Shown: piece after piece, positions 26,221 to 36,058 of the stretch | Position numbering within the stretch: the first letter of the stretch is position 1 | How the letters are laid out: each line of letters starts with the position of its first letter | DNA from: Methylococcales bacterium | GTDB taxonomy: Bacteria > Pseudomonadota > Gammaproteobacteria > Methylococcales > Methylomonadaceae | Assembly (NCBI GenBank): GCA_030654015.1 | Contig: JAURYI010000107.1 | Location: 1 to 64,000 of the forward strand | Length of the DNA stretch: 64,000 bases | Direction of reading: 5' to 3' | Made by a program: the position numbers and the translations under genes | Notes under the pieces: generated by a model | Database searches by the model: none | What the model was told of the DNA's origin: nothing | Seen by the model: the letters and a program-made list of their open reading frames with translations, nothing else

Positions 26221-26387
26221 AATCTTTTCTGTTTTTCAAGTTTAGGTTAGCTTGTGGCATTGCATTAGCTTTAATTACCAGTTTCATAGATACAAAGTTG
26301 GGTTGGAAAAGCACCAACTCAGTCGCTGCATTGCAACAGCGGACAGTTTTCATCACTCGCCTTTCAAATCTATCGAATAAAAAATAT

Positions 26388-27575
26388 TTACAGCAGAATC
26401 CCGATAATTTTCTGCGCCAATTCTTCTAATGAAATCAGCGTCAATGCCAACGGCAACACGGGCAGTAATACGGTAGCCGCGATTTGCAGCACAACGCCTT
26501 TATCAAATGGAAATAGCCGCATTGCGGGAATAATTTCAAAACTATTATGCAAATCGGCTAACGACTGAATATCCCCCGTACCGACAAAGGCTTCGTCCGC
26601 TGGCGCACCGCCTTCCAGCCATTTTTGTTCAAATTCCGTCACATAACGGGTTGCCAACTTGCCGTAACGCAGTAAACCTTCGCGCTTGGTTCGCGCAAGA
26701 TGCCCGCCAAACACGCATAACGGTCCTAAGATAATGAGCAACATAACCGCCACAGAAGCGGCAATTTCTGGTTTGAAATCCAATAGTTTCGCGCCACCAT
26801 AAAAGATGCGTTGGGCAATCATCGCCGACAGCAATGACCCCAGCGATAGTGTCAAGGGCATAAACGCAGCGGCACTGCCAGCGAGAAAACCCAGTCCGCC
26901 CGCTTTATCAGGATGCGTCGCGACCAGATAGAGATCAAGGTGCGCAACCTGCCAGAGAAATCGCGTCCAAATGATAATTCTGAGCAACCAGCGAAACATC
27001 AGGAATTGAAAAATAGGAACGCTGATATAGACCAGCCAATACCCTGCAAAATTCAGTTGCTGCTCTGATGCGATACCGTTCGCATACCAGATAGTGGTAT
27101 CTAATGTTGCCAGCTTAGCCCATATAAAATGATAACCCAGAATAAACGCAATCAGTCCTGTCTCCAGCCAGACTGAATTGCGCAGGCGTAGCGCGGAAAC
27201 AATACAGGCATCGAAACGCGGTCTGGTTTGTGCCGATATAATGCCGCGCTCGATAAATTGCCGCACGACGAGTCTGATACGTTGATGCACCAGCAATTCA
27301 GCCACCAGCAACAACGGCAACGCCACCAAAAAACGCACATGGGTTTCCAAATCGTACAGAAACGGCACGTTGACACTGCTTTCTAACAAATGTCCCGAAG
27401 CGGCTGACAATAACAACAACGGCAGCCAAGTTAGCAGTGCGAAAAACAGGATGCGCCGATGAAGCAACTCCAGTCCAGTGGTTGCTAAATGGCTACGAAT
27501 AAACAATTGAAAAAGTGGCCCACCCTGAACAAGGGAAAAATCGTCGGGTGTTTGGAATTCAGGTGTCATGTTCAT
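26388..27575 (-). CDS. Conserved multi-pass membrane protein
   Basis: A 395-residue protein with about seven hydrophobic segments (near residues 40-60, 82-98, 135-152, 175-205, 230-255, 275-295, 365-390). A charged loop between the last two contains LARTKREGLLRYGKLATRYVTEFEQKW. I do not recognise the family. It lies between the DUF3313 lipoprotein and the broken porin in the sulfatase module. The function is unknown. Confidence 0.7.
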   Translation of the reverse strand: MNMTPEFQTPDDFSLVQGGPLFQLFIRSHLATTGLELLHRRILFFALLTWLPLLLLSAASGHLLESSVNVPFLYDLETHVRFLVALPLLLVAELLVHQRIRLVVRQFIERGIISAQTRPRFDACIVSALRLRNSVWLETGLIAFILGYHFIWAKLATLDTTIWYANGIASEQQLNFAGYWLVYISVPIFQFLMFRWLLRIIIWTRFLWQVAHLDLYLVATHPDKAGGLGFLAGSAAAFMPLTLSLGSLLSAMIAQRIFYGGAKLLDFKPEIAASVAVMLLIILGPLCVFGGHLARTKREGLLRYGKLATRYVTEFEQKWLEGGAPADEAFVGTGDIQSLADLHNSFEIIPAMRLFPFDKGVVLQIAATVLLPVLPLALTLISLEELAQKIIGILL

Positions 27576-27698
27576 AATCCAACTCCATTTTATGTTTAAA
27601 ATATTTTGTCCGAGTTTACCTAATTACCATTCATTGCGTTACTGAAATTAAATCACGATAAAAGGCGGGCAAACAAACGTTGCCCGCCCTACAACATC

Positions 27699-28391
27699 TT
27701 ACTGAGCAGGTGTACCTGAAGTCCAAGCAGATAAGCGGGTGGCTGCCAGTTCAGCCCAATGAGTAATCGCATTTTCAGCATCGCCCCACTTCCATTGAAA
27801 ACCAGCTGCCATAGATCCTCCACCGATGCGTTTATCAGCCGCTAATGCTAATACTTGTCCTGTCGTTGCATCGGTTATTTTAGTCTCGGCTTGAGCCGCA
27901 CCGACAAACGGGAATGTGCCTGTGGCTAAATACTTGAGGTTAGCTATCATGTGCGCTTGCGGAACAACCATAGAAACCGTGCGTAACACAGGTGTCGCGG
28001 ATTCAGCATCGACCATAGCCGCTTCAATTTTCATGACACCCGCACCTGCTTGGGTAACCACTTCAAATTTTTTCCCAAGTTCGCTATTCAGTTGTTGAGT
28101 GAAATAATCGACCAGTGCTTGTTGGTCAGCAGCGGGGATTGTGGTGGAATCGCCACTCCAGAAAGATACAGGCGCGATTAGCACTTTGCTGTACTGAGTC
28201 CATTGCGCGGCTGGATTAATATAACGTAAACCCACTTGATCTTTGCCGCCTGCTGTCAGCTTGGCACAATCGTTGGCAAGAAACGCGCAGTTCAAACTGG
28301 ATTGTTTAATGTCTGCTTTTTGAGTCGTAGAACAGGCAGTTAATGCCAACAGACTCAAACCTAACAAAGCGTTAATTGAATAGTTTTTCAT
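27699..28391 (-). CDS. DUF3313 family lipoprotein (second copy)
   Basis: A 230-residue lipoprotein, lipobox LTAC near residue 18. I start at the ATG at 28389-28391, after a GGAAAAC ribosome site; the longer frame adds 17 residues. The DUF3313-like core includes YSKVLIAPVSFWSGDS, ALVDYFTQQLNSELGKKFEVV, MVDAESATPVLRTVSMVVPQ and AETKITDATTGQVLALAADKR. It directly follows the arylsulfatase gene. Its role is unknown. Confidence 0.8.
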   Translation of the reverse strand: MKNYSINALLGLSLLALTACSTTQKADIKQSSLNCAFLANDCAKLTAGGKDQVGLRYINPAAQWTQYSKVLIAPVSFWSGDSTTIPAADQQALVDYFTQQLNSELGKKFEVVTQAGAGVMKIEAAMVDAESATPVLRTVSMVVPQAHMIANLKYLATGTFPFVGAAQAETKITDATTGQVLALAADKRIGGGSMAAGFQWKWGDAENAITHWAELAATRLSAWTSGTPAQ

Positions 28392-28541
28392 AGTTGTTTT
28401 CCTTGTAAAAATTGCAGAATGGGTACGTTTTTTGCGCACCAAAATAAATAGATATAATTAACGTTACAGTTCCACGCCCTGCGTGAAAACTAAAAACCAA
28501 CGGGCGATTCTTCTGAACCGCCCACTGAGTCAACACACCAA

Positions 28542-30167
28542 CTATTGCCCTTGGTGTTGCTTCATCGCTTCTTCGATTTTCGCTTTTACCGCTTCGAGAT
28601 TAAAACTCGCGCCTTTTTGCATCGGCGGATATTCAAGAGCAGTCATAGCCAGTTCAGCCACTTTTTGTTGAACAAAGACAAAACGCCAGAACTCATACTG
28701 AAACCATTGAAAGTAATTCTGTGATCCATTGACAGTCCCATTTTCTGGAAAATCCAAACGTTCAAAGGGATCAAGACGCAAATTAGTCAGCACAGGTGCA
28801 TCAACGTGGAGCTTGGCACCGACCCAACCACCCGGTTGGTCAATGAAACGATACTTGTAGTCATCAACGCGCACTGCACCCAGCGTACTTTCTCCGAAGT
28901 AGAACACTTCATGACGATTCGACGGTCCTTTACCTGTCAGTACGTCCATCTGGTTGTAACCATCAAGATGCACTTTGTATTGGGTATCACCGATTTTCTT
29001 ACCTTTTTTCAATTCATCAATGATGTTGGGATTACCCGCAGCGGCAACCAGCGTCGGAAACCAGTCCAGCCCAGAAAAGATACCGTTTTCAACTTTGCCC
29101 GCTGGCACTTTACCCGACCAGCGGATAATGGCGGGGACACGGAAACCACCTTCAAAGATAGTACCTTTTTGTCCTCTGAACGGCGTGTTGCCACCGTCTG
29201 GCCAAGTGAAGGTTTCTGTGCCGTTGTCGGTGGTGAAAACCACGATGGTATTGTCATCAACGCCCATTTCTTTGAGCTTATTCATGACGATACCGATGTC
29301 ATCATCAAGCTGTGCCATACCCGCTTCATGAATCGACCAGCCGTTTTCTGCGGTGCGCAATTTCTGATATTTTTCTGATAAATGCGTGACGATGTGCATC
29401 CGTGTTGGGTTTAACCAAAGGAAAAACGGCTTGCCGTCTGTTTTGGCTTTTTCAATAAAGGCAATGGCTTTATCGCGGATTTCATCATCCACAGTTTCCA
29501 TACGCTTGGGAAAAAGTTCTCCAGCATCTTCGATTTTCTGCTTGCCAATTTTGCCCCAGCGCGGCATGACTGTCGCATCATCCTTATCAGTCGCCCAACT
29601 GTGAACCATATTGCGTGGGCCGACTTTGTCTCTGAGATTTTGCGGATAGTTGGGATGTGCAGGGTCTTCCATTGCATCTAGGTGATACAAATAACCGAAA
29701 AACTCATCAAAGCCATGAACGGTAGGCAGAAATTCGTTCAAATCACCTAAATGGTTTTTACCGAATTGACCTGTGGCGTAACCCATAGATTTAAGCGTTG
29801 TGGCAATCGTCACCGCTTCTTTAGGTAAGCCGACTGGCGAACCCGCTTGTCCGACGGTCGTCATACCCGTACGAATCGGAAGTTCGCCTGTGATGAAGTT
29901 GGCGCGACCTGCGGTACAACTGGCTTCTGCATAGTAGTCAGTAAAACGCATACCCTCAGTAGCCAGTTTATCGAGGTTAGGGGTTTTACCTGCCATCATG
30001 CCCTGATGATAAGCACCGATATTGAACCAACCGATGTCATCACCCATGATGACGACGATGTTGGGTTTTTTCTCCTCGGCGGCGTATGCAGCTGAAACCA
30101 TCATGCACGCACCTAATGCGAGTGCTACGGGATTAAGTAGTCGTTGCCGCCATTGTGTTGGAATCAT
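28542..30167 (-). CDS. Arylsulfatase (module A)
   Basis: An exported 541-residue sulfatase. A signal peptide (LALGACMMVSAAYA) precedes NIVVIMGDDIGW, which holds the metal-binding DD. The formylglycine site is C84-T-A-G-R88. HIVTHLSEKYQKL and FTTDNGTETFTWPDGGNTPFRGQKGTIFEGGFRVP carry further active-site residues. It hydrolyses sulfate esters in the periplasm once the cysteine is converted to formylglycine; no maturase gene lies in this window. The C-terminal YQFEWR-type region is typical. It is preceded by a lipoprotein gene broken by a MITE. Confidence 0.92.
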   Translation of the reverse strand: MIPTQWRQRLLNPVALALGACMMVSAAYAAEEKKPNIVVIMGDDIGWFNIGAYHQGMMAGKTPNLDKLATEGMRFTDYYAEASCTAGRANFITGELPIRTGMTTVGQAGSPVGLPKEAVTIATTLKSMGYATGQFGKNHLGDLNEFLPTVHGFDEFFGYLYHLDAMEDPAHPNYPQNLRDKVGPRNMVHSWATDKDDATVMPRWGKIGKQKIEDAGELFPKRMETVDDEIRDKAIAFIEKAKTDGKPFFLWLNPTRMHIVTHLSEKYQKLRTAENGWSIHEAGMAQLDDDIGIVMNKLKEMGVDDNTIVVFTTDNGTETFTWPDGGNTPFRGQKGTIFEGGFRVPAIIRWSGKVPAGKVENGIFSGLDWFPTLVAAAGNPNIIDELKKGKKIGDTQYKVHLDGYNQMDVLTGKGPSNRHEVFYFGESTLGAVRVDDYKYRFIDQPGGWVGAKLHVDAPVLTNLRLDPFERLDFPENGTVNGSQNYFQWFQYEFWRFVFVQQKVAELAMTALEYPPMQKGASFNLEAVKAKIEEAMKQHQGQ

Positions 30168-30326
30168 AGTAGTACCTCTTGGTTGACTTACATTGTTGAA
30201 AAATGGGTGCGTCTGTTGTGGACACTTTACAGCTGATATTTCAGTATTGAATTAAGTGGCTGTAAATCCTCATAAATTGTTTTTTGACTGCACGTTAAGC
30301 AATCAAAATCATATAAACCTAAGCAG

Positions 30327-30852
30327 TTATTGTCCTTGTACAGCATCCAAAATACGCCCGTTGCCTGCAAAGGCATTACAATTATCGGAATCACGACACA
30401 TGGTTTCATAAACGACCGACTTACCACAGCCTTTGACACCAACTGTGTATTCGCCCCATTCATAGCCACCACCACCGCCCATGCCGATACCCACGCCATT
30501 GATATAGGTCATTTTCTTGGAAAGTACCGTACCCGTTGCATCACTGCCATTAAGTTAAGGATTTTTCCGTTCGCCCTGAGCCTGTCGAAGGGTGAATGGA
30601 AAAATCCGAAACCCCGAAGTTAAGCCGTTCATGGTTCGACAAGCTCACCACGAACGGCTTAACTTAATGGCAGTGACCCGTTGCATTAGGGCAGTTGAGT
30701 TCAAATCGTCCTCTAGTCAGGGCAGTATTCAACGCGGATGGCTGAGTTTGCGTAAGAAACTGTGCTTCCGTTGCACAAGCACTGATAAGCATGGGTAGCA
30801 CAAGTGCAACTAAGCTCGTCCGAATAGCAGTAGATTTTTTAAAAGTTGTCAT
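30327..30852 (-). pseudogene. Lipoprotein gene split by a MITE
   Basis: The N-terminal piece (30852 downward) has a lipobox (LISAC) and ends FELNCPNATG. The C-terminal piece, in a different frame, begins TVLSKKMTYINGVGIG and ends AGNGRILDAVQGQ with a stop at 30327. Removing 30542-30675 and one copy of the 11-base direct repeat restores a single frame across NCPNATGTVLSKKM. The mature protein would be Gly-rich in the middle with several cysteines (GCGKSVVYETMCRDSDNC). The function is unknown. Confidence 0.85.
30542..30675. mobile_element. 134-bp MITE with 17-18 bp perfect terminal inverted repeats
   Basis: The ends are CACTGCCATTAAGTTAA and TTAACTTAATGGCAGTG, perfect complements. The 11-base sequence ACCCGTTGCAT occurs on both sides (30531-30541 and 30676-30686), read as a target-site duplication of 9 to 11 bases. 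The interior holds GAGCCTGTCGAAG and TTCGACAAGCTCACC, the same core as the repeat at 16881. No transposase is encoded. From memory, the CACTGCCATTAAGTTAA end and a TSD of this size recall ISAs1-type elements; this is a low-confidence assignment. Confidence 0.88.
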
Positions 30853-30953
30853 GTTATTTCTCCTGATTTAAGTGAGCCGCAACAGTGAACGGCGATTAAT
30901 AACTACCGTGTAGTGCTACCTCCTGAAATTCAACGACTGTCATAAAAAAGTCT

Positions 30954-31772
30954 TTACCAATAACCTGTTAACCCGATGTAGGGTCCGTGCATCATGACAT
31001 CGGTAGTCAAGATAGGTTTATTTACTTTGACGCTTAACGCTTTATATCCTGCTTCCACTGAAGCAGGTACGCCAAACAGACTGGTGCGGTAGCCGACTTT
31101 GCCGAGTGCAGATGTGGTTAGACTCACATTATCGACACCAAAACCACCAACACTACCATCCGCCGAAACATACCATTTTGGCGTAATATCCACAGTGACT
31201 CGACCACCGATTACGGGTGCAGTAACAGACGCGTCACTCGACGCACCGACACGACCAAATTCGGCTTTATTACCCAGCCAGATAGTACGACCGCCTATGT
31301 ATATGTCAAAAATGGGTGAACGTGTTTTTGCATCCCAGTTGCTAATGTGTTCCGAAGCGGATGCCCCGAATACACGGTAAGACACGCCATAATCCATAAT
31401 GCCCATGCGCGTTGACACGCCTTTACTCTCACCCTTTTCTAAAGCAGGTCTAAAATCCAGTCCAAAGTAAGTGCCGTCTAAATAGAATCCCAGCCGCTCG
31501 TAATACGCATCAAAATGCCCATTAAAAGCCATCGGAAAATTACGCAGATGATCCAAGGTTTTGATAAAGCTAATATCCTTCGACTTGTTAAACCGACCCG
31601 CAGAGAAATCACCATCCACGCTGGGTAGCCATGCGTAGACGGTAAGATTAAACGCCCACGGATTTTTAACGATGCTCTTATCGATAGTTTCTGCACCGTG
31701 GACGCTAGCAGTCATCATCAATGTAGCCGCAAGAGCTAAGGGTTTGAAATACAGGGAACAGCGAGTTTTCAT
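30954..31772 (-). CDS. Outer-membrane beta-barrel protein (module A leader)
   Basis: A 272-residue protein with a signal peptide (LALAATLMMTASVHG) and alternating strands ending in the aromatic GLTGYW, as in outer-membrane barrels. The start is the ATG at 31770-31772 with GGAT upstream. It is a close paralogue of the protein at 40705: shared stretches include NPWAFNL, LRNFPMAFNGHFDAYYERLGFYLDG, KGESKGVSTRMGIM and GKVGYRTSLFGVPASVEAGYK. Each paralogue is the first gene of a sulfatase module. Its substrate is unknown. Confidence 0.78.
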   Translation of the reverse strand: MKTRCSLYFKPLALAATLMMTASVHGAETIDKSIVKNPWAFNLTVYAWLPSVDGDFSAGRFNKSKDISFIKTLDHLRNFPMAFNGHFDAYYERLGFYLDGTYFGLDFRPALEKGESKGVSTRMGIMDYGVSYRVFGASASEHISNWDAKTRSPIFDIYIGGRTIWLGNKAEFGRVGASSDASVTAPVIGGRVTVDITPKWYVSADGSVGGFGVDNVSLTTSALGKVGYRTSLFGVPASVEAGYKALSVKVNKPILTTDVMMHGPYIGLTGYW

Positions 31773-32147
31773 TTTTATCCTTTGTTTATTGATGGAATAG
31801 CTCTGCAAAATATTGCCCGCTCTTGCTGGTTTGAGTGCATGCTGCGTCCTTATTTTTTTACAATAACAGAAGTTAATATGTTCAGGCTATTGGACTTTAG
31901 ACCTAGATTGGCAAGGCTAACGCCTGAAAATCAACCCTGTTATAATTTTAAATGACACTTGTAATACGCAGGTGGGGAATCATTTGACACGATTGGTTTT
32001 CATAACAGCCGCAATTATATTGCCTTATAAAAATCAGCTTTTTAACCTACTAAAAAAAACCAGAATGACAACCCACGTTTTTATTGTTAAACCTGTCTAT
32101 CGCCATACCAACAGGCGCATCAATCCTTTACTACCGAGCCAACATAG
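31773..32147. other. Divergent intergenic region, outer-membrane gene / histidine kinase
   Basis: This 375-base AT-rich gap should hold two divergent promoters. A TTGACA-like hexamer lies near 31984 on the plus strand, without a convincing -10 at the right distance. No ORF, palindrome family member or RNA signature was seen. Confidence 0.5.
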
Positions 32148-33644
32148 ATGAACTGGATTACTATTGTCTGGCCCATGATGGCAGCGTCTATTTTGACGTT
32201 GGCATTGTTACACCTTGTGGTCTGGTTTAAGCAAAGACAGCAAGTAGCACATTTATTTTTTGCAATAGCCGCCCTCGGCGTAGCCGTTATGAGTGGTATG
32301 GAATTAATAGTTATGCGCTCCGTCAGCATCCCTCAGGTGGTTTTGTTGATGCGCTGGCTTCATCTTCCCCTGCTGGTCGTCTGGATAGCGATAATCTGTT
32401 ATGTGCGTTACTACTTCAATGCGGGACGCTTATGGCTCGCGTGGACGGCGTGCTATCTACGCATATTCGCGCTCATTCTGAGTTTCACGACAGGACAAAA
32501 TCTATTTTTCTCAGAAATCACTCACCTCAAGCAAGTAGCGATTTTTGGTGGTGAGACCATTAGTATTGCGCAAGGCGTGCTGAATCCTTGGTATATCGTA
32601 GGGCCGCTTAGCATGGTGGCTTTGGTGGTTTTTGTGGTAGATGCGTCAATAACGCTGTGGCATCAAGGGTCTGATACGGCGCGTCGCCGTGCCATTATTT
32701 TCGGTTGTATCGCTTTTTTCCTGCTGGCTTCGGTAGGTCATGGCGTGTTGGTGCATACAGGACTGATTCATTCGCCCTATTTAGTCAGTATTTCTTTTAT
32801 GCCCACGCTGTTTGCGATGTCTTATGAGCTAAGCTACGATGTTTTACATTCGGCTAAGCTCGCTGAAAGATTGCAAATCAGTATTATTAAACGCGAGCAG
32901 GCGGAACTGGATATGCAAACGCAACGCAACGCCCTGACACATTTATCCCGTGTGACGCTGTTAGGCGAGCTGTCTGGCTCATTGGCACATGAATTAAATC
33001 AGCCTCTCGCCGCTATTCTCAGCAATGCGCAAGCCGCACAACGCTTTCTAGCACAAGAAAACATCAATCTTGATGAAGTACGCGATATTCTCCAAGACAT
33101 TGTTGATGAAGATAAACGAGCGGCAGACATTATTCAGCGGTTACGGCTCATACTCAAAAAAGCGGATTGTCAACTGCAACTGTTGAATGTGAATGAAGTC
33201 GTGCAGGACGTATTGAAGCTGGTGCGTAGCGATTTAAAAAATCGGGGTGTTACCGTGAACAGCAACCTTAGCAATAACATTCCTGTGGTCACGGGTGATA
33301 ATGTGCTGATTCAACAAGTGCTACTTAATTTAATGATGAATGCCTGCGATGCAGTTGCTGATGCTGTTAGCATCGAACAGCGACAGATTCATATTCACAC
33401 ACGCTGGAATGGAACAGCAGTACAAGTAGCCATCAGCGATCAAGGGACTGGCATTGTTAGTGATGACATTGAACGTGTTTTTGAACCGTTTTTTACCACT
33501 AAGCCGCAAGGTATGGGTTTAGGGCTGGCTATATGTCGCACCATTATTCACTCTCATAAAGGGCAACTGTGGGCTGAAAATAACAACGAATGTGGTGCAA
33601 GTTTTTATTTCACTTTGCCTGCTTATTCTGGAGAAACAATATGA
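32148..33644 (+). CDS. Membrane sensor histidine kinase
   Basis: A 498-residue kinase. The first ~225 residues form about seven hydrophobic segments (sensor region, no PAS motif seen). A short coiled coil leads to the H-box SGSLAHELNQPLAAI with phospho-acceptor H281. The N-box is LMMNACDAV, G1 DQGTGI, F FEPFFTTK and G2 GMGLGLAICRTI. The HELNQPL type is shared with FixL/TodS/DctB-like kinases. It overlaps its response regulator by 4 bases (ATGA). It is the only plus-strand operon in the sulfatase region, so control of those modules is a reasonable guess. Confidence 0.93.
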   Translation: MNWITIVWPMMAASILTLALLHLVVWFKQRQQVAHLFFAIAALGVAVMSGMELIVMRSVSIPQVVLLMRWLHLPLLVVWIAIICYVRYYFNAGRLWLAWTACYLRIFALILSFTTGQNLFFSEITHLKQVAIFGGETISIAQGVLNPWYIVGPLSMVALVVFVVDASITLWHQGSDTARRRAIIFGCIAFFLLASVGHGVLVHTGLIHSPYLVSISFMPTLFAMSYELSYDVLHSAKLAERLQISIIKREQAELDMQTQRNALTHLSRVTLLGELSGSLAHELNQPLAAILSNAQAAQRFLAQENINLDEVRDILQDIVDEDKRAADIIQRLRLILKKADCQLQLLNVNEVVQDVLKLVRSDLKNRGVTVNSNLSNNIPVVTGDNVLIQQVLLNLMMNACDAVADAVSIEQRQIHIHTRWNGTAVQVAISDQGTGIVSDDIERVFEPFFTTKPQGMGLGLAICRTIIHSHKGQLWAENNNECGASFYFTLPAYSGETI

Positions 33645-34270
33645 CCACCTCAAAGCCTACCGTTTTTATCGTCGATGACGACGCGTCTGTCTTAAAAGCG
33701 GTTGCGCGATTGCTACGTTCAGCAGGATTTAAAAATGCCCTATTCTCTTCAGCGCAACAGTTTCTCGATGAACATGATTCAAACGCTTCGGGTTGTCTGG
33801 TGCTGGATGTGGCGATGCCGAAAATGAACGGCTTAGCATTGCAACAAACCTTAGCCGCGCAGAACAGTGAACTGCCGATTATTTTTCTGACAGGTAACGG
33901 CGATATACCGATGAGTGTGCGAGCAATAAAACAGGGGGCGGTGGATTTTCTCACTAAACCCGTCAATGACAGTGACTTGATTTCGGCAATTCAAAATGCC
34001 ATTGAAACTAATCAAACAACCAGACAGGCGCGTAGCAAACTGCATGAATTGCAACAGCGATTAGCAACACTAACACCGCGTGAGCGTGAAGTGCTGAGCC
34101 ATGTTGTGTCGGGCAAAAAAAACAAACAAATTGCCCTTGAACTCGGCACAGTAGAAAAAACCATTAAGGTTCACCGTGCGCATTTAATGGCAAAACTGCA
34201 AGTAAGATCACTGGCTGAACTGGTAAAAATGAGCGAGCGATTAGGCATTATTTCCTCACCGCTGGAGTGA
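33641..34270 (+). CDS. FixJ/NarL-family response regulator
   Basis: A 209-residue regulator. The receiver has the acidic pocket VDDD (residues 11-14), the phospho-acceptor D56 in LVLDVAMPKMNG, T/S in FLTGNGD and K in FLTKPV. A C-terminal LuxR-type HTH follows (LTPREREVLSHVVSG, then EKTIKVHRAHLMAKL). I start at the ATG at 33641, which overlaps the kinase stop; the frame from 33590 is longer but unlikely. Partner of the kinase immediately upstream. Confidence 0.94.
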   Translation: MTTSKPTVFIVDDDASVLKAVARLLRSAGFKNALFSSAQQFLDEHDSNASGCLVLDVAMPKMNGLALQQTLAAQNSELPIIFLTGNGDIPMSVRAIKQGAVDFLTKPVNDSDLISAIQNAIETNQTTRQARSKLHELQQRLATLTPREREVLSHVVSGKKNKQIALELGTVEKTIKVHRAHLMAKLQVRSLAELVKMSERLGIISSPLE

Positions 34271-34300
34271 GTGTAAACAAATCCAACAGAATCTGCCGTA

Positions 34301-34334
34301 TAGGTTGGACTGCCTATTTTCGTAATCCAACCTA
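34301..34334. repeat. Palindrome between convergent regulator and DUF4410 gene
   Basis: TAGGTTGGA (34301-34309) and TCCAACCTA (34326-34334) are perfect arms. It is a member of the dispersed GTTGG-type family and may help end transcription of both convergent genes. Confidence 0.65.
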
Positions 34335-34347
34335 CGCAATTCGGATA

Positions 34348-35087
34348 TTATTGCGCCAAATTAGGATTAATCCAGCCTTGCTGAGCAAAATAGGTTGCCA
34401 GTTGGGCAACGATTTTTTCTGCCATCGCTTTTGCTTGGTGAGCAGAAGCCGATTTGTAACTTTTAACCGCGCCTGTAGCTACATTGGTTGCAACGACGCG
34501 GCTGTCGCTGCACCCGCTGCCGCACCCGCAGGTCCCATAACAGCCGCATCTGGCATATCACCACTATCAGCATGAGCATCAAAAGAAACTAATTCCTGAT
34601 TACCAGAAGGCGAAGGGGCTAACACAACCACTTTACTGTCTAATGGAGATTGTCCCATACCCAAACCAATAACACTGCGCTGTGCCTGATTGCCTTCATC
34701 AATATTGACAAAAGCCCCTGTAATGATAATTGAGCCTGGAGTCGCTCGCAGGGTTTGATCGGCACGCACTGCATTCAAACCCATCGCCGCTATTTTCTGC
34801 GTTAATTCAGTTGCCATTGCATCAGATACTTCACGCGCCACCTGCTGTTCTTCAGCTGATTGCGTGGTTTTTTTCATGGTAGTTTGAATTTTTCCAAGAA
34901 TACCTGAGGTCGTTTTAACATCTTCAGGATTAACAGCGAAATTATAAATCAGCACAGAACTTGGTTTAGGCATATTCGTATTAATAACAGCAACATTTTC
35001 CTGTACATTGTTTTTTGCACAACCGACCATTAATAACAAAGCTATGCTAGTAGCTGATAACGTTAATACATTTTTTAAGCGCGTAAT
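34348..35087 (-). pseudogene. DUF4410-like lipoprotein with frameshift and no canonical start
   Basis: The main frame encodes ALLLMVGCAKNN (lipobox VGC) and a DUF4410-type core, with SSVLIYNFAVNPEDV, ATELTQKIAAMGLNAVRADQT and SIIITGAFVNIDEGNQAQR. Near 34490-34510 it shifts. The expected ending, ATGAVKSYKSASAHQAKAMAEKIV...YFAQQGWINP, is in another frame, stopping at 34348. The signal peptide runs upstream of the first TTG (35039) as TRLKNVLTLSATSIA, with only ATT at 35085-35087 four bases after AGGA. It is either a decayed gene or one using a rare start. Confidence 0.7.
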
Positions 35088-35172
35088 TATTCCTAACTAA
35101 CATTGGAGAAGGGATACATTACGCACTACCCACAAAAAGCAGAATGCGTGACTGGCGCGTAATGTTGATGAA

Positions 35173-36021
35173 TTATTTTTTGGGTTGTTCGTGATAAGTA
35201 CCAAACTCAATTTGTTTCGCATCGGCGGGTACTTTGAATTCAAACATTTTTGCTTTCAGCTTAGGATTTAGTTTCCAATCGGCAAATTCGACTAGGAAAC
35301 TAGGCTGTCTTTCTACTTGTTTGTACTTCATCGCTAAACGCATGGGAACTGCCTTTTCGCCTTTCGCTATCCAAATTTCCCAATCAATCGCAGGGTCACG
35401 ATAGGCGAAATGTTCAACTTCTACGCCATCAATCATTGAATCACCGACCACAGTTGCATCGGTTAAATTTTTGGTCATGATCGCATAAGGGTCACTGTAC
35501 ATAATATCAGCGGATGGAAAATTAATTTCTGCTTTGGTCATGATGAAATTCAACGTTTCATCAATGGTAGACAACGGGGTAGAGACTGCATAGAGCTTAT
35601 TATCGGCATCAAAAGCGGATGCTTTATTGCCATCAAAATAAAGATGAAGATTAGGTGTGTCGCCAAACACTTCAACATGAAGTTTATTGGGTCGTTGTAA
35701 AGCGACTTCAGCCTCGGTAAAAAAGGTAACGAATTGCCCTGTATCCGATTCCAACTCAATTGCACTATTGGAACGATAGCTAAAACTGTTGCTGGCAACC
35801 AGTTTGTCACTCATCTGTTTAAGACGGTCTAGCGCGTATTGCTGAATAACCGATTTAGTAGGTACGGCTGGTTTTGGTTGATTTGCCAGTGCTACGGGTT
35901 TCGCTACCGCTTTAGGCGGTGTACTCACTGATTTTTTTTCGGGGGCGGTTGCGCAACCTTGCAGTGTGAGTGCTGTTACTGCCAACAGTAACGAAATTTT
36001 TTTAATACTTTTCATATTCAA
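35173..36021 (-). CDS. DUF2092-like lipoprotein
   Basis: A 282-residue lipoprotein with lipobox LQGC near residue 23, then a Pro/Lys/Ala-rich linker. The body fits DUF2092, a LolA/LolB-like fold: FSYRSNSAIELESDTGQFVTFFTEAEVALQRPNKLHVEV, LHLYFDGNKASAFDADNKLYA, and the late IDWEIWIAKGEKAVPMRLAMKYK. It may bind lipids or lipoproteins in the periplasm. It is followed by the DUF4410 gene and preceded by the Gly/Tyr-rich genes, all on one strand. Confidence 0.82.
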   Translation of the reverse strand: MNMKSIKKISLLLAVTALTLQGCATAPEKKSVSTPPKAVAKPVALANQPKPAVPTKSVIQQYALDRLKQMSDKLVASNSFSYRSNSAIELESDTGQFVTFFTEAEVALQRPNKLHVEVFGDTPNLHLYFDGNKASAFDADNKLYAVSTPLSTIDETLNFIMTKAEINFPSADIMYSDPYAIMTKNLTDATVVGDSMIDGVEVEHFAYRDPAIDWEIWIAKGEKAVPMRLAMKYKQVERQPSFLVEFADWKLNPKLKAKMFEFKVPADAKQIEFGTYHEQPKK

Positions 36022-36058
36022 TTCTCTCTATAAAAGTAATGAGGATGTGTCCTAACAA

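Noticed and set aside
28806-29378. 190-codon plus-strand ORF inside the arylsulfatase gene
   Set aside because: Antisense to a clearly conserved sulfatase; no ribosome site and no recognised motif.
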